Below are positions 36,145 through 48,216 of a stretch of 64,000 bases of DNA, in pieces. Position 1 is the stretch's first letter; each line of letters begins with the position of its first letter. The notes beneath the pieces are model-generated. The model had not been told where the DNA came from. It did not search any database and saw nothing but the letters and a program-made list of their open reading frames with translations. The stretch comes from Diadophis punctatus similis (lineage: Eukaryota; Chordata; Lepidosauria; Squamata; Dipsadidae). The position numbers were made by a program, and so were the translations under genes. Location of the stretch: the NCBI GenBank assembly GCA_023053685.1, contig JALIGW010000001.1:69603240-69667239 (forward strand), in the 5' to 3' direction.

Positions 36145-37454
36145 AAATATAAGACGCACCTTTTTACCCCGCAAAAGAGGGTGAAAACTTGGGTGCGTCT
36201 TATACACCGAATGTAGCCCCAGCCACCCAGCCACCCCCACCCTTTGGCCTCTGTCTTCCAGCAATTTACCTGCTTGCAGCAAACAGGGAAGAGCCTGTTA
36301 AGACAAGCAAGTCATTAGCAGATTCCCGACCTACAGCTGATTTGCCACGTGCTAAAATGAAAGTGAAACTAGCTGCAAAGAGGCAAATAGCTGGGAGAGA
36401 CATGCAGATTTTTATTTTCTGCTGAACTGGATGCAAGGGGATAAGTGAATAACTATAAATGTCTGTAGAATGTTCAAATTATTAGACTTATTTTTTAAAG
36501 ACTGCTTTATTATTTGCTTTGCTGACTGCTTTATTATTTGCTTTGCTGGCTGTGGAATTCTGGGAGTTGAAGTCCACAAGTCTTAAAGTTGCCAAGGTTG
36601 GAGACCCCTATTCTAGACAACTTAACAAAATAAAGAAGCTTTTTAAAATAAATGCTTGCTCTGAAGAGGCCCAGTGCTATTATATCTTCTTTTAAATAAT
36701 AGAGAATAATGTATACTTCCAGAAATTTTAATTAATTTTAACAGCTCTGTACAAGTATAGTCTGAAATGTAACAGTGTCCTGTTTAGTATTAGAGTTTAG
36801 TTACCTTGGAGTACATCTATTTCAGTGGTTCCCAACCTGTGGTACGTGTACCACTAGTGGTACGCGAGGGCCTTCCAGGTGGTATGCGAACACTTTCGGG
36901 GTCATGAACGATTTTTAGTTAGTTATTTTTTACTTCACAAAAATGTTTACTGTTTAACACAAGATAATCTGGCAACGATTTGCAACTGTTGCCACCACAC
37001 GCCACCCACCTGGTCCCAGCGGCCCGAGAATCCAGTTGCTGGATGCGCAGGGCCAAAAAAGGAACGGTACAATTATGGAAATAAAGTGATATCTGATCGA
37101 ATTTAGTTTCTCTGGAACCAGGTGGTATGCGGCGACTGTACGGGACCTCCAAGTGGTACTCGATCACAAAAAGGTTGGGAACCACTGATCTATTTAAATA
37201 ATTGGGAAGAGTTAGTGTGACTACATTTAAGAAAACTTTCTGGCATAATGTACATTTATCCAATTCTTTGCTATTTCTATGGATCAGGCACACATGCACA
37301 GAAATACACAGCAAACAGTGTATATCATCTGTGCTGTTTGCTGTTTGCTGTTTGGCAAATTGCTTGGAGGCAGAGGCCTTTTTTCCTTGTTTTCCTCCCC
37401 CCAAACAAAGGTGCATCTTATACTCCGGTGCGTCTTATACTCCGAAAAATGCGG
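36145..37454. mobile_element. Composite 'ataagacgcacc' DNA element
   Basis: The left part has 'tataagacgcacc' and 'gggtgcgtcttataca'. The right end has ggtgcgtcttatactccgaa and a terminal 'aaaaatgcggta'. It is related to but distinct from 32536-34131. A half copy of the hairpin MITE lies at about 36543-36608, and a complete hAT element is nested at 36823-37187. The left end is degenerate. Confidence 0.6.
36823..37187. mobile_element. 365-bp hAT element, internally deleted
   Basis: The terminal inverted repeats are cagtggttcccaacctgtgg and aaaaggttgggaaccactg. Perfect 8-bp target-site duplications atctattt lie at 36815-36822 and 37188-37195. It is nearly identical to 46957-47555 except that it lacks about 235 bp of interior between 'aaaaaaggaac' and 'gtacaatt'. 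Confidence 0.95.
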
Positions 37455-37499
37455 TAGTTTCAACCCCATCTAACATTTAATTATAACACTAATCTTGAT

Positions 37500-38327
37500 C
37501 TAAGATTAATAAAACAAAGAATGGGAAAATAAGAACAGAAAGAAGGCAAGTTGGATTACATTGTGACTTGGATTGCTGGTTTAAATGGTGAAGTGGCTCA
37601 AATTTTATACTTTTGTGTACAAATATTACTGATCTAAGAGCTAAATTACTTACTGTATCTTTGCTTCATAATTCTAGATTTAAGTCCACTTTTTATATTT
37701 ATATTTACAAATTGCCAGTTCAGGTTTCATTTGGATCAGGTCCTTGCTGTGATTATCAAGAAGTTTTGCTCTAATGCAAATCAGTCTTTTCTTCCTTGAT
37801 TAGAATATGCATGGTAGAAAAACTATTAATTTAGGTATTTTCTATAGGCGTAGTAGATACATTGCAGTAGTATATTATATTATTGTAAATATAATAAATA
37901 CAATGGTGCTATCATCTTTGGCAGGAAATTGAAATCAGAAATTATAGCGGACTCTTCAAGGAGCACTTATTGCAGTATTTTAAATGCAAACACATTTGAA
38001 ATGTTCAACTTCATAAATTTTTATGTTAATTTACTTTACCATTGATTTAATTATAATTGTCTTCATGGCAGGTATATTACAAAATAGCAAAATATACTAC
38101 ATACTGAGTTTTGACGTGCAGAATTACTGGACACCAGAATGAACATTGCCTATAAATTTTATTGTTTGTTTGTGGTTGCAGCATCAATGATAACAAACAT
38201 TTACAGTATAATAGAATTTACATTGATACAAATAATTAATTTTGGTGAAGTAATCTAAGGACTCTGTCTTTAACTGGCAGTTGTCACTTCTTTTGCACTC
38301 TATGGAACTAAAATCTTTCATCTAATG
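37500..38327. other. Intron DNA, nothing recognised
   Basis: AT-rich unique-looking sequence with no supported feature. Confidence 0.3.
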
Positions 38328-38537
38328 AGAGCCAAGGTGGTGCAGTGGTTAAAGTGCAGCACAGCAGTTCAGCTGTTCAAATCTCACCAGCTCAAGGTTT
38401 ACTCAGCCTTCCATCCTTCTGAGGTCGGTAAAATGAGGACCCAGATTGTTGGGGGCAATATACTGAACTCTGTAAACCACTTAGAGAGGGCTGTAAAGCA
38501 CTATGAAGCGGTATATAAGTCTAAGTGCTAAGTGCTA
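38328..38537 (+). mobile_element. Squamate tRNA-derived SINE
   Basis: The head 'gccaaggtggtgcagtggtt' resembles the A-box part of a tRNA. The body carries gactcagccttcc-like 'ttactcagccttccatcctt' and 'attgttgggggcaatatact'. The tail is 'gcggtatataagtctaagtg', the 3' end shared by all copies. Confidence 0.85.
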
Positions 38538-38649
38538 TTCTACTCATTACTGATTGAATTATCTGGTGTTTTTCTTGTATTAAACAAGATGGTGAAGTGG
38601 TGAATTTCTATGAATATTTTGTTGGGAATTAATAACTACCTTGTGAACT

Positions 38650-38672
38650 AATATATATAATATATAACATAT
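38650..38672. repeat. PLE flanking direct repeat, left
   Basis: This 23-bp AT-rich sequence ends in tataacatat. It matches 40371-40394 except for one extra A there, so it is probably the target-site duplication of the Penelope-like element. Confidence 0.7.
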
Positions 38673-40370
38673 GTAGGTCTTTGGGTATTCGGGTTTTCTC
38701 CTGCGTGAAATTGGAAGTGTCTTGGCGACGTTTCGATGAAGTCTCATTCATCATCTTCAGGCTGGTGTCTTCTGCTTCCTGCTTCTAGGAGTAATGTGAG
38801 ATTGCTGCTGTTTCTTCCTTTTAACTGCCAGTGGAGGTTTGAACTGATAGGATGGGAGCTTGGCTGTGTTCTGATTGGTTGGAGGTGTGTTCTGATTGGT
38901 TGGGGGCTTGTCTGTGCTCTGATTGGCTGGGGGGTTAGCTGTGCTCTGATTGGCTGGGGGTGTTCTTAGGTTAGTCTGACTTGCAGGGGCATTTGAGCTG
39001 GTGAGCTGCATTGCTGCTGTTTGGCTTCTGGTTCTTGGTTGTGCCACATCTTCATGGAGGGTGTCAGTTTGCTTCATGTATGGATTGGAGGGGTTTAAAA
39101 TGGCTAATGATGCAGCTGTAGTCTGGCTTCTGGTTTGTGGTCGTGCCTCATTGGTGTGGGTTTGGGTTTGCTTATTGCATGGGTGTGTGGTGGTGACATC
39201 CTGTGTGGTTTTCGTGAGTGTGGGTCTGGTGTCATTCTTTGTGTTAGGGACTCGTTTGTCAATAAGGGCGGGTTTCCAAATGGCTGGTAGGCGGGAGGTG
39301 TCATCTCGTTTGTTCATGCTGTGTGGGCGTTTTTCTATCTCAATGGCTTCTCTGATTATTCTGTTGTTAAAGTGTTCAGTTTTGGCGATAGTTCTGGTCT
39401 TTTTAAAGTCAATTTCATGTCCTGTGGCTTTGAAATGTTGGACCAGGGAAGAAGTTGGTTCCTCTTTTTTGACTGTGTTCTTGTGTTCTTCAATGCGTGC
39501 ACTTATTCTTCTGTTGGTTTGTCCAATGTATGTGGTGGGGCAGGTGGTGCATGGAATTTCATATACTCCTGATTTTCTAACTCAATTTTGTCTTTGGGGT
39601 TTCTTAGGATGGTGGATATTTTTCGGTTTGTGCAGAATGCTGTCTTGATGTTGTGTTTGCGGAGGATCTTGCTGATTCTGTCTGTGGTGCCTTTTATGTA
39701 TGGGAGGAGGGCTTTGCCGTTTTCCTGTTCTCTGTCTTGGATTTTATTGGGGGTTTCTTTTTGGATTAGGTTGGTGATCTTATTTCTTTGGAATCCGTTG
39801 GCTGCTAGTACGTTAGTGAGAGTATTTAGTTCGGTTTTTAGGTGTTGTTCGTCAGCTAAGCGTTTTGTTCTGGAGATGAGTGTCTTGGCTACGGAGTTGA
39901 TCTGTGCTGGGTGGTGGTGTGAGAGTGCGTGCAGATAGCGGTTAGTGTGGGTTTTCTTCTGGTAGATGGTGTGTCCTAGGGAGCCATTGGATTTCTTGTA
40001 GACTAAGACATCCAGGAAGGGAAGTTGGTTGTTAGCTTCTGTTTCCATGGTGAACTGTATTTTGGGATGTAGGCTGTTGAGGTGTATGAGGAAGTTGTCC
40101 AGTTTTTCTTTCCCGTGTGGCCAGATTATGAAGGTGTCATCTACATATCTGAGCCAGAGTTTAGGTTTGTGATCAGATTTTTCTAGAGCTTGGGTTTCAA
40201 AGTGTTCCATATAGAGGTTGGCAATGACAGGTGAGAGGGGTGATCCCATGGGTGCTCCTTCCATTTGTTTGTATTTTTGTCCGTTATAGATGAAGTATGT
40301 GTTGGATAGGCAGTGGTTGGTCAGATCTAGGATGTGCTTGGAGGGGTTGTATTTGTTTTGGATAGCTGTC
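38673..40370 (-). mobile_element. Penelope-like element, 5'-truncated
   Basis: On the minus strand this is the 3' 1.7 kb of a Penelope-type retroelement: part of the RT, a linker, a GIY-YIG endonuclease and a repetitive C-terminal tail. The 3' end contains 'gatgatgaatgagacttcat' and a terminal 'gaatacccaaagacctacat', as in other squamate copies. It is bounded by AT-rich direct repeats. It lies antisense in SMYD3 intron 1. Confidence 0.93.
38757..40370 (-). pseudogene. Penelope RT and GIY-YIG endonuclease, one frameshift
   Basis: The frame 39503-40370 begins inside the RT core and shows MEGAPMGSPLSPVIANLYME, the catalytic LRYVDDTF and LPFLDVLVYK. A one-base frameshift near 39568 separates it from the GIY-YIG endonuclease, whose core appears as VYEIPCTTC and TYIGQTNRRI in the neighbouring frame. 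The second open stretch, 38757-39317, ends in a tail with tandem NQST/NQNT-PP repeats. The N-terminal part of the protein is missing. Apart from the shift I see no stop, so decay is slight. Confidence 0.88.
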
Positions 40371-40394
40371 AATATATATAAATATATAACATAT
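40371..40394. repeat. PLE flanking direct repeat, right
   Basis: This 24-bp AT-rich sequence matches 38650-38672 with one extra base. Confidence 0.7.
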
Positions 40395-40827
40395 TTATAT
40401 ATATCTTTGCAATATATTTTTAAATAATTTATATTTTAGTCTTGTTTCTTATAATTTTTTATTTTTTGCTCTGTTATCTATGTGGTAATGTATTTTGTTC
40501 CTAATATTTGATTGATTACATGCCATCAAATCATTTTTGACTCTTTATCAACCACATAGCAATAACAATCTATCCGTAACCTAGTCTTTCAGATCTTCCA
40601 ATGGTGCTTCTATTGACACTGTAACTGAGTCCATCCACTTTGCTGCTGTTCATCCTCTTCTTCTCTTCTTTCTCTTTCCCAGCATTAGAGCTTTCATCAG
40701 AGAGCTAGGATTTTGCAGTGCGTATCGTTTATGTGCTGGTTAATTTTCATGTACTGTAATGTTGCGTTAAAAGTTATTGATTTTTAAAGGTTTTTTTTTT
40801 AAATGTGTGTGTGTATGAAAAAAATAA

Positions 40828-41396
40828 CAAGGCCTGGATATGGATGCAAGTTCAAGAGTGGAACTACCATCAACCATCTACAAATGGATAAAATCAAGTT
40901 GTATGCTAAGAGTGAATGAGACAGCAACTCGCTGATCCACCTGATACAGATCTACAGTGAGGATAGTGGGATGTCATTTGTACTAGAGAAGTGTGGACGG
41001 ATGATGGTCGAGAGAGGGAAAGCAGTTAAGACTGATGGGGCGGAATTACCAGCGGGCCATATAGCAGATATACAGTCTGGTTGCAAGTATCCCACAGTCA
41101 CATGGGAACCAGATTGAGGAGGCAAGGAAGATAGCAACATCCAAGTATCACCAAAGGATCAAACAGATCCAAGAGTCAATTCAACAGGAAGAACAAGATC
41201 CATGCCATCAGCATGTATGCCCTTGCAGTTATTAGATACTCTGCCAGTATAATGAGTTGTCCAAAGAAAGATGGAGAAGCTACTGATCTGAAGACCTGGA
41301 AGCTCCTCCTCATCTTGGTAGTTGACAGGGACCAAAAGACACGTACCAAGTGACAGCAACATGAGGAAGAAGAAGTATGAGAAGCTGCTTCCAAAA
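40828..41396 (+). mobile_element. R2/R4-like LINE fragment
   Basis: Translations in shifting frames give 'IQIYSEDSGMSFVLEKCGRM' and TDGAELPAGHIADIQ, which I associate with the RT palm/thumb region of R4-type LINEs found in lizards. Stops and shifts abound. Its last 240 bp recur at 41980-42217. Confidence 0.55.
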
Positions 41397-41985
41397 GCGC
41401 TAATACAGTCCTCAGTTGCATAAACAGAGGCACAGAATCAAAATCACGTGAAGTATTAGTACAGCTTTATAAAACTTAGTAAAACCACACCTGGAATATT
41501 ACATCATGTTTTGGTCATCACATTATAAAAAAAAGATGTTGAGACTTTGGAAAAAGTGCAGAGAAGAGCAACTAGGATGATTAAAGGCCTGGAGACTAAA
41601 ACATATGAAGAACAGTTGCAGGAACTGGATATGGCTAGTCTAGAGAAAAGAAGGACTAGGAGTGACATGATAGCAGTATTCCAGAATTTGAGGGGCTGCC
41701 ACAAAGAAGAGGGGTTCAACTTATTTTCTAAAGCACCAGAAGGTAAGACAAGAAACAATGAATGGAAACTAATCAAGGAGAGAAGAAACCTGGAATTAAG
41801 GATAAACTTTCTAACAGTGAGAACAATTAACCAGTGGAATGGCTTGCCTTCAGAAGTTGTGGGTGCTTCATCACTGGAGGTTTTTAAGAAGAGACTGGAC
41901 AGCCACTTGTCTCAAATTGTATGGGGTCTATAGGTTGGATTAGAACTCCAAGGTCCCTTCCAGCGCTATTCTGATTGATTGGATC
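41397..41985 (+). mobile_element. CR1 LINE 3' fragment
   Basis: The frame 41547-41933 (128 aa) reads QRRATRMIKGLETKTYEEQL, RRTRSDMIAVFQNLRG and NQWNGLPSEVVGAS, the C-terminus of CR1 RT. The 3' end has 'ggattagaactccaaggtcc' and then attctgattgattgga. It sits between two copies of the same R4-like segment. Confidence 0.88.
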
Positions 41986-42340
41986 AGACAGGTCCTAAAG
42001 AGTCAATTCAATGAGAAGAACAAGATCCATGACATCAGCACATACATCCTTCCAGTTAGATACCCTGCCAAAGGGTCAAAGAAAGATGTAGAAGCTGCTG
42101 ATGTGAAGGCCTGGAAGCTCCTCCTCATCTTGGTATTTGACAAGGACCAAAAGACACCAGTGATTGATGTAGCAGTGCCAAGTGACAGCAACATGAGAAA
42201 GAAGGAGTATGAGAAGCTGGAGAAGAACCCGGGCCTGAAGGAAGAATTGTGGAAAGTAAAGGCCAAAGCGGAGCCTGTGGTGATAGGAATACTTGGAGCT
42301 GTGTCTCCTAAGCTGGGAGAGTGACTTCCTAACAACAACA
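41980..42340 (+). mobile_element. R2/R4-like LINE fragment (second copy)
   Basis: The frame 42103-42324 gives FDKDQKTPVIDVAVPSDSN, KKEYEKLEK and VVIGILGAVSPKLGE, a well-known C-terminal signature of R2/R4-type LINE proteins. Its first 240 bp repeat 41155-41396. Confidence 0.65.
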
Positions 42341-43212
42341 TTGTCACGTAGTGAATATTGTCAGTTGTATATCTATGCAGGGTGATGCACCCCTATCTAA
42401 TATTATGGTACATTCCAATATAAGCAGAACACGTGATATGAGTTGTACGCATGTGTGCCTTCCTAAACCACCATTAATTCTCTTCTTACTTAGCTGTTGA
42501 CCTGAACGGTCGTGTTTCTTAGCAAAGATGTAATTATTCAGGATTTATTGTTTTTGTACTGATATAAATATTTTCTATTAGACTTTTAATCTCGGCTTTA
42601 TTTCTAACTGTCTGAATTCCAAGAAAAGATCTAAATCGCCTCTATGAGATATTTATTCTCACCCCAACAAACATCAGAGCTCTTTGTCCAGAAGAATACA
42701 TGCTAGGTTAGCTAAGACGTATACCACCTACACAGGTAAGAAGAGAATTAAAAAATAATTATAATTATAATAAAATATTTTTAAATATATTTATCTACAA
42801 TAGTTTGTTTTATTGTATCTTACCTTGTTTATTATTATGCAACTTTCTGATACTTGGGGGATGAAGGGAAAGTATATAACGTATAAAACACCACAGCAGT
42901 TTGAAGTGTTATTTTTGACTCAGATTGTGATTATTTTGCACTTGAGTCCTTACAGCATTTCACCTATCGAAGATCTCCATTTCCAGAATAAGTTGGTTAG
43001 TACAGTTTCTAAGCTTAATTATGAGGCAACAGTATGTGAAAATTGGTTTATTATAAAAGGTTTGTGAGCTTTCCTGACAGTAGCTGAATGCATGCTGAGA
43101 AGCAATATGTGCCTGAAAATGACTTTCAAGGACATTTTGAGGGCAACATCTATCCATAAAATGTTCAGTCAAATAAAGAATGAAATGGTAATAGGCTTGC
43201 TAATATGTGTAC

Positions 43213-43243
<31 letters not shown>

Positions 43244-44533
43244 CATACATACATACATACATACGTGTATTTTCAGAAATACACTTCGGCCTACCGTATA
43301 TATTGAAAATTCTATTTGTTCATCTGCTTTTTCAGGGTGATGAGAACATAACCGTTAATTTGTTGGCAGAATCCCTCTTCCTGCATTTGTTTTGTCTTTT
43401 CTTAGGCAGAACATTTGACTTTCAAATAATGTAATAACTGCGTAATCATTTCAGGCGTAGATTTTATTAATGCTACTTTCCTGTCAATTTTTTTTGAAGT
43501 CCCTTCCTTTTTCACTTGATTGCTTCCTCTCTCTTTATTGTTCAGGCAAGTAACTAGTGCTCTCTACTCAGTACATACTTGAACATGGCACCCGGTGTAT
43601 ATTTTCTCCTCTTTCTTTCCAGAGAGTCCTGGCCTTAGTTTTCTTGGGAATTGGTTAGACAACTCATTTCTGACTCTTTCACACTCTCCTATGTAAATAT
43701 GCATACATGATGTACCAGTTACACTCAAGAATATTTAAAGGACAAAAATTCAGATTGTCCCTTGTTCCAATAAGGGAGAAGAATTCCCTTTATGGTAATG
43801 CAGATACAGAGCAGATGGAGGGAAAAGAAAATGTTACCAAGCACACCTTTGAAGGAAAGATTCTATTATGTTGAATGGCACTAGTATTATTGCAGTTAAA
43901 CTGGAAATTTGCCTAAATTGGACTCATGTATTATTTGGACTGCTTTAAGAAATCTAGCGCTCCAGTGTCATGTGGGATTTGAAGGCTTTCAGAAACTCTT
44001 GACTTAATTCTTGAGATTGATATTTGCTATTCAGTGGACTTTCTCCCCATTTTTGTCCGCATTCTTTAGCTAACATTTCATTGGATATTATTCATTACTG
44101 CATAATTTACTGCTTAGAAATAGCAGGAGCAGTTTCGTGCAAAAAAGAAAAGTATATTTGCTGCAGGTTGTGGAAGCAATATATATAATAGAATTCATAC
44201 ATTGATCTGCTTTATATATAATCATCATAAATGTTACTGTCAGTTCTAGCACTGGTTTACTTGTGGCTAATTCTTAAATCAATCATCCAATTTATGTAGG
44301 CCAACTAACAGCAAAGCATTTATTATGAAATCATTGGTTATGAAGATCATTTTTAAACAACAGAGTTAGAAAACAATATAGATATTTTAAAGGGGAATTT
44401 ATTGAACATGTCATTGCTGATTTGCACCAGAGTATGGTGCAGTCTTCAGGCACTCATTTATAGTATATTAATGATGTCATTTCTTTCTTTTTGGGGGGGT
44501 TGAATTACAAAGATAATGATAAAGATAAACCGT
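42341..44533. other. Intron DNA with (CATA)n
   Basis: Apparently unique AT-rich sequence. A (CATA)n microsatellite of about 51 bp lies at 43214-43264. Nothing else is supported. Confidence 0.35.
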
Positions 44534-44789
44534 GGTGGTGCAGTGGTTAGAGTGCAGTACTGCAGGCTAATTCTGCCAAGTGCCAGCATTCTGCTGACTG
44601 CCGACTGTCAGCAGTTTGACAATTTGATTCCCACTGGCTCAAGGTTGACTCAGCCTTCCATCCTTCGGAGGTGGGTAAAATGAGGACCCAGATTGTTGGG
44701 GGCAATATGCTGACTCTGTAAACTGTTTAGAGAAGGCTATAAAAGCACTATGAAGCAGTATATAAGACTAAGTGTTATTGCTATTGCTA
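44534..44789 (+). mobile_element. Squamate tRNA-derived SINE
   Basis: The head 'gtggtggtgcagtggttaga' is followed by a duplicated gccgactg-like linker. The body has 'actcagccttccatccttcg' and the tail 'tatataagactaagtgttat'. Same family as 38328-38537. Confidence 0.88.
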
Positions 44790-45700
44790 AGATGTTCCAT
44801 ACCAAGTATTATTTAAAAGTGTTATTAAAATTTATTAATATACATTGTATTAACATATAATTTATTATCAAAATATTTCCCTACTAGGGGGCAAATTAAA
44901 TAGCCAAATATAGGGCTTACATTTATTTTTGCTGTTCTATAGCAAGGTCAGAGAATGAATTCCTATAGCAAGTCATTTATAGAATTATTCTTTCACAGCC
45001 TTTTTCTTCTTCCAAAATAATTTATTTCCTTACCTACAAGATAGTTTGTTTATTTATGTGCTTCCCTTGTCCTTGTCTCTATTGTTTGTGATTTCTTTAT
45101 GAAAATGTAAATTGTAAAATTTATTTTTCCTACATACTGCTCTATCAATGTGAATATGAAGTCAGTCTTTTTTTCTTTTTTCTAAAAAAGGAATACCGCA
45201 ATAGCAGATTAATATACTTAAGCATATCCTAGTGAACTGAGTTCCTTTGTAACTGTCCTTTCCCCCATATTATTTAATATTTATTTACATGAAACATCTG
45301 GGGAAGTTGTTCAGAGGTTTGATTTGAATATCGTCAAAATGCTGATGACGATCAGTGATACATTATCACATAATCTGAGCCAGAAATGTTGTAGAAGTCC
45401 TGAATGGATGCCTGGAGGCTGTTAGGAGTTCTAGCAGGGGGGGGGGGGGAATAAACTCAGATTAAATTCTACCAAGACCAAATTACTCAACAGACTTCTT
45501 GGCAATTGAGTTCAGCAGGGCTTGGTGTGGCTGCTGCTGGGTGTGTGAGGGTGCGTGGCAGGCTGCTGAGAGCAGAATGGAGCAAGGAATACCACATTGG
45601 GGTTACTGATATTATCATGTTCATGTTAACACTGAAGGTTATTGTGTTTGAGCTTTGAGGAGGAAGTGTGGAATACAAAATAATTAACACATTTTAATTA

Positions 45701-46090
45701 CAGGTAGTCCTCGAAATACGATCACAATGGAGCCCAAAATTTATGTTGTTAAGTGAGACATTTGTTAAGTGAGTTTTGCCCCATTTTACGACCTTTCTTG
45801 CCTCAGTGATTAAGTGAATCACTGCAGTTGATAGGTTAGCAACCTGGTTGTTAAGTGAATCTGGTTTCCCCATTGACTTTGCTTGTCCGAAGGTCACACA
45901 CAAAAAAAGATCACATGATCTTGGGACACAACAACGGTCATAAATATGAACCAGTTGCCAAACATTTGAATTTTCAACACATGATTATGAGATTGCTGCA
46001 AAGGTCGTAACTGTGGAAAACCGTCATAAGTCACTTTTTCCAGTGCCGTTGTAACTTTGAAATGAACTGTTGGAAGTCGAGGACTACCTG
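45701..46090. mobile_element. 390-bp foldback MITE, complete
   Basis: Terminal inverted repeats CAGGTAGTCCTCG and CGAGGACTACCTG are each flanked by TA (45699-45700, 46091-46092). Interior motifs include 'gttaagtgagttttgcccca' and ccattgactttgcttgtc. This is the best copy of a family also seen at 3358, 5390-6415, 10810, about 14560, about 16790 and 48694. TA duplication fits Tc1/mariner-type mobilisation. Confidence 0.85.
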
Positions 46091-46770
46091 TACTTAAAAA
46101 TAAACATATAAACATATTAAAATATCTCTAAAACCTGTTGCTGGGATCAGTTTGAAAGATGTTTTTCAGATTTTGTTGAGTTATTAGTGTATCAGGAGAT
46201 TGTTAGAGCATGAATATAATAATAATAATAAATTTATTTTACAGTCACAGACCAAAATACAAGTGCAACAAAAAACAAAAAGAAAAAATACAATCACAAA
46301 CATAAATGTGCAACTGCCATCATCTGGTGTAGAAAAGGTAAAGCAGGAAATCTAATACACAAGATGCCTGGAAAAGGTAGCACTACACTTGAATTTTTAA
46401 AACGGTATAAATCAGGATCAGACTATGAATGTCAGCTGTTTGTATACCATAGCTTTGCTACAATAAAAAATTAGTTCCTAGCTATGTTGTTTAAGTCTCA
46501 GGAGATTCTCCATTGCTTATGCCGCCCAAGGACAACCAGACAGATTGTATGATGTTTCAAAGTAATAGTTTTAAAACTTACATTAGTTGGATCTTGATCC
46601 AATTCAAATTGGCATTTCTTATATAAAATATCTAGCAGTATTAAAAAAAACTAACTGCCGTGAATATCTATATTTTTATTGGTCATTGCATTCAGATACT
46701 CACTGTTCAGAGTATCTTGCTGAAATCTGTTCACGGGAGATAGGAGATCGGATTAGAGTCTCGGAATCTA

Positions 46771-46905
46771 CCGTGTTTCCCCGAAAATAAGACTCAGTCT
46801 TATATTTTTTTGAACCCTGAAATAAGCGCTTAGCCTTATTGCCATGCACTCAAAAGCCCGATTGGGCTTATTATCAGGGGATGTCTTATTTTGGGGGAAA
46901 CAGGG
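46771..46905. mobile_element. 135-bp 'ccccgaaaataagac' MITE
   Basis: Inverted ends ccgtgtttccccgaaaataa and ttattttgggggaaacaggg are flanked by TA on both sides (46769-46770, 46906-46907). The termini resemble those of the element at 32536. Confidence 0.85.
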
Positions 46906-46956
46906 TAATAGGAGTTAGAAATTAACAGATTTCATTTTTACTGAACTCTTCTAAAG

Positions 46957-47555
46957 CAGTGGTTCCCAACCTGTGGTACGTGTATCACTAGTGGTACGCG
47001 AGGGCCTTCCAGGTGGTACGCGAACACTTTCGGGGTCATGAACGATTTTTAGTTAGTTATTTTTTACTTCACAAAAATGTTTACTGCCTAACACAAGATA
47101 ATCTGGCAACGATTTGCAACTGTTGCCACACGCCACCCACCTGGTCCCAGCGGCCCGAGAATCCAGTTGCTGGATGCGTGGGGCCAAAAAAGGAACAGTG
47201 ACTGTTCTGAACTCTCAGCAGTCGCGCAGTAGAACCTTCGCGAGAAGGTGCGCGTCGTAGCGAGCTCTCGAGCTAAGGTTAATCTCACTCTGTTATTGTT
47301 AGCACTATGTTCTCTTGACTCAAGTTACCCTTTGATATTCATTACTGCATCTCAGTGTGTATGTTACTATTTTTATTATTATTTTGTATACTTATATACT
47401 TATTATTTTCGTAGTTGGTTTGCGTGTTCTACTTGTACAATTGTGGAAATAAAGTGATATCTGATCGAATTTAGTTTCTCTGGAACCAGGTGGTACGCGG
47501 CGACTGTACAGGACCTCCAAGTGGTACTTGATCACAAAAAGGTTGGGAACCACTG
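46957..47555. mobile_element. 599-bp hAT element, longer sister copy
   Basis: The termini are the same as in 36823-37187. Perfect 8-bp target-site duplications ttctaaag lie at 46949-46956 and 47556-47563. It carries about 235 bp of interior absent from the shorter copy, including 'agtcgcgcagtagaaccttc'. No transposase frame is visible, so it is nonautonomous. Confidence 0.95.
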
Positions 47556-47563
47556 TTCTAAAG

Positions 47564-48208
47564 CATCTTGAGATGCTTTAGAAATCTCAATAGCTCTTCA
47601 AACTACTGTAGCTCTTTTATCGCACCTATACACTTGCGTGAACTGTTAGTACTATGAAAAGAGAGGTTAGGCATGCAGCAGAGAGATTCTATTTAGGTAA
47701 TTTTCCAATCTAATCTAGTCTCCCCTTGAGTGAATACAGCAAATATAAAGATGTGCTGGTACCTGTGTGATAACTGATAATGCAGAGCAACAGGCAATCT
47801 AAAGGTCCGATCTGACAGATTGAAGAGGTCAAAAACACTGGGTTAAAAACAAGAATTTTGAAAGTTCACCGATTTTATGCCTAAATTACATTTAATTGCT
47901 TACTAAGCTAAAACTATGCTACTGCATAAATAATCCTGGCTTTCATCGCCAGAGTAGGATGGACCAGAAGGACAGTAATTACATCAAAAATGACCTCAGG
48001 ATTTGATAATTGAAGGATTCATCAAGTTTAATGGCATATTGTACTATTCAATGGATTTCTGAGGAAATTATTCAATTCAATATTTGAAGCAATATATTCA
48101 ATTATGTCAGTTTACTGAAGACTAAGATCCTGTAACCAGATGTTTTTATAAACACATAAATAGTTATATTGCAAAAAAAACAATATAGGGACTTTTCATT
48201 GAAATATG
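47564..48208. other. Intron DNA, nothing recognised
   Basis: AT-rich sequence with no supported feature. Confidence 0.3.
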
Positions 48209-48216
48209 GTCTACAC

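Noticed and set aside
39001..39938. Plus-strand frames of 215 and 116 aa with hydrophobic stretches
   Set aside because: Shadows of the Penelope-like coding region on the opposite strand.
43214..43264. Tandem CATA units considered as a possible CRISPR-like or satellite array
   Set aside because: A simple tetranucleotide microsatellite with no spacers; no CRISPR array is present anywhere in the window.
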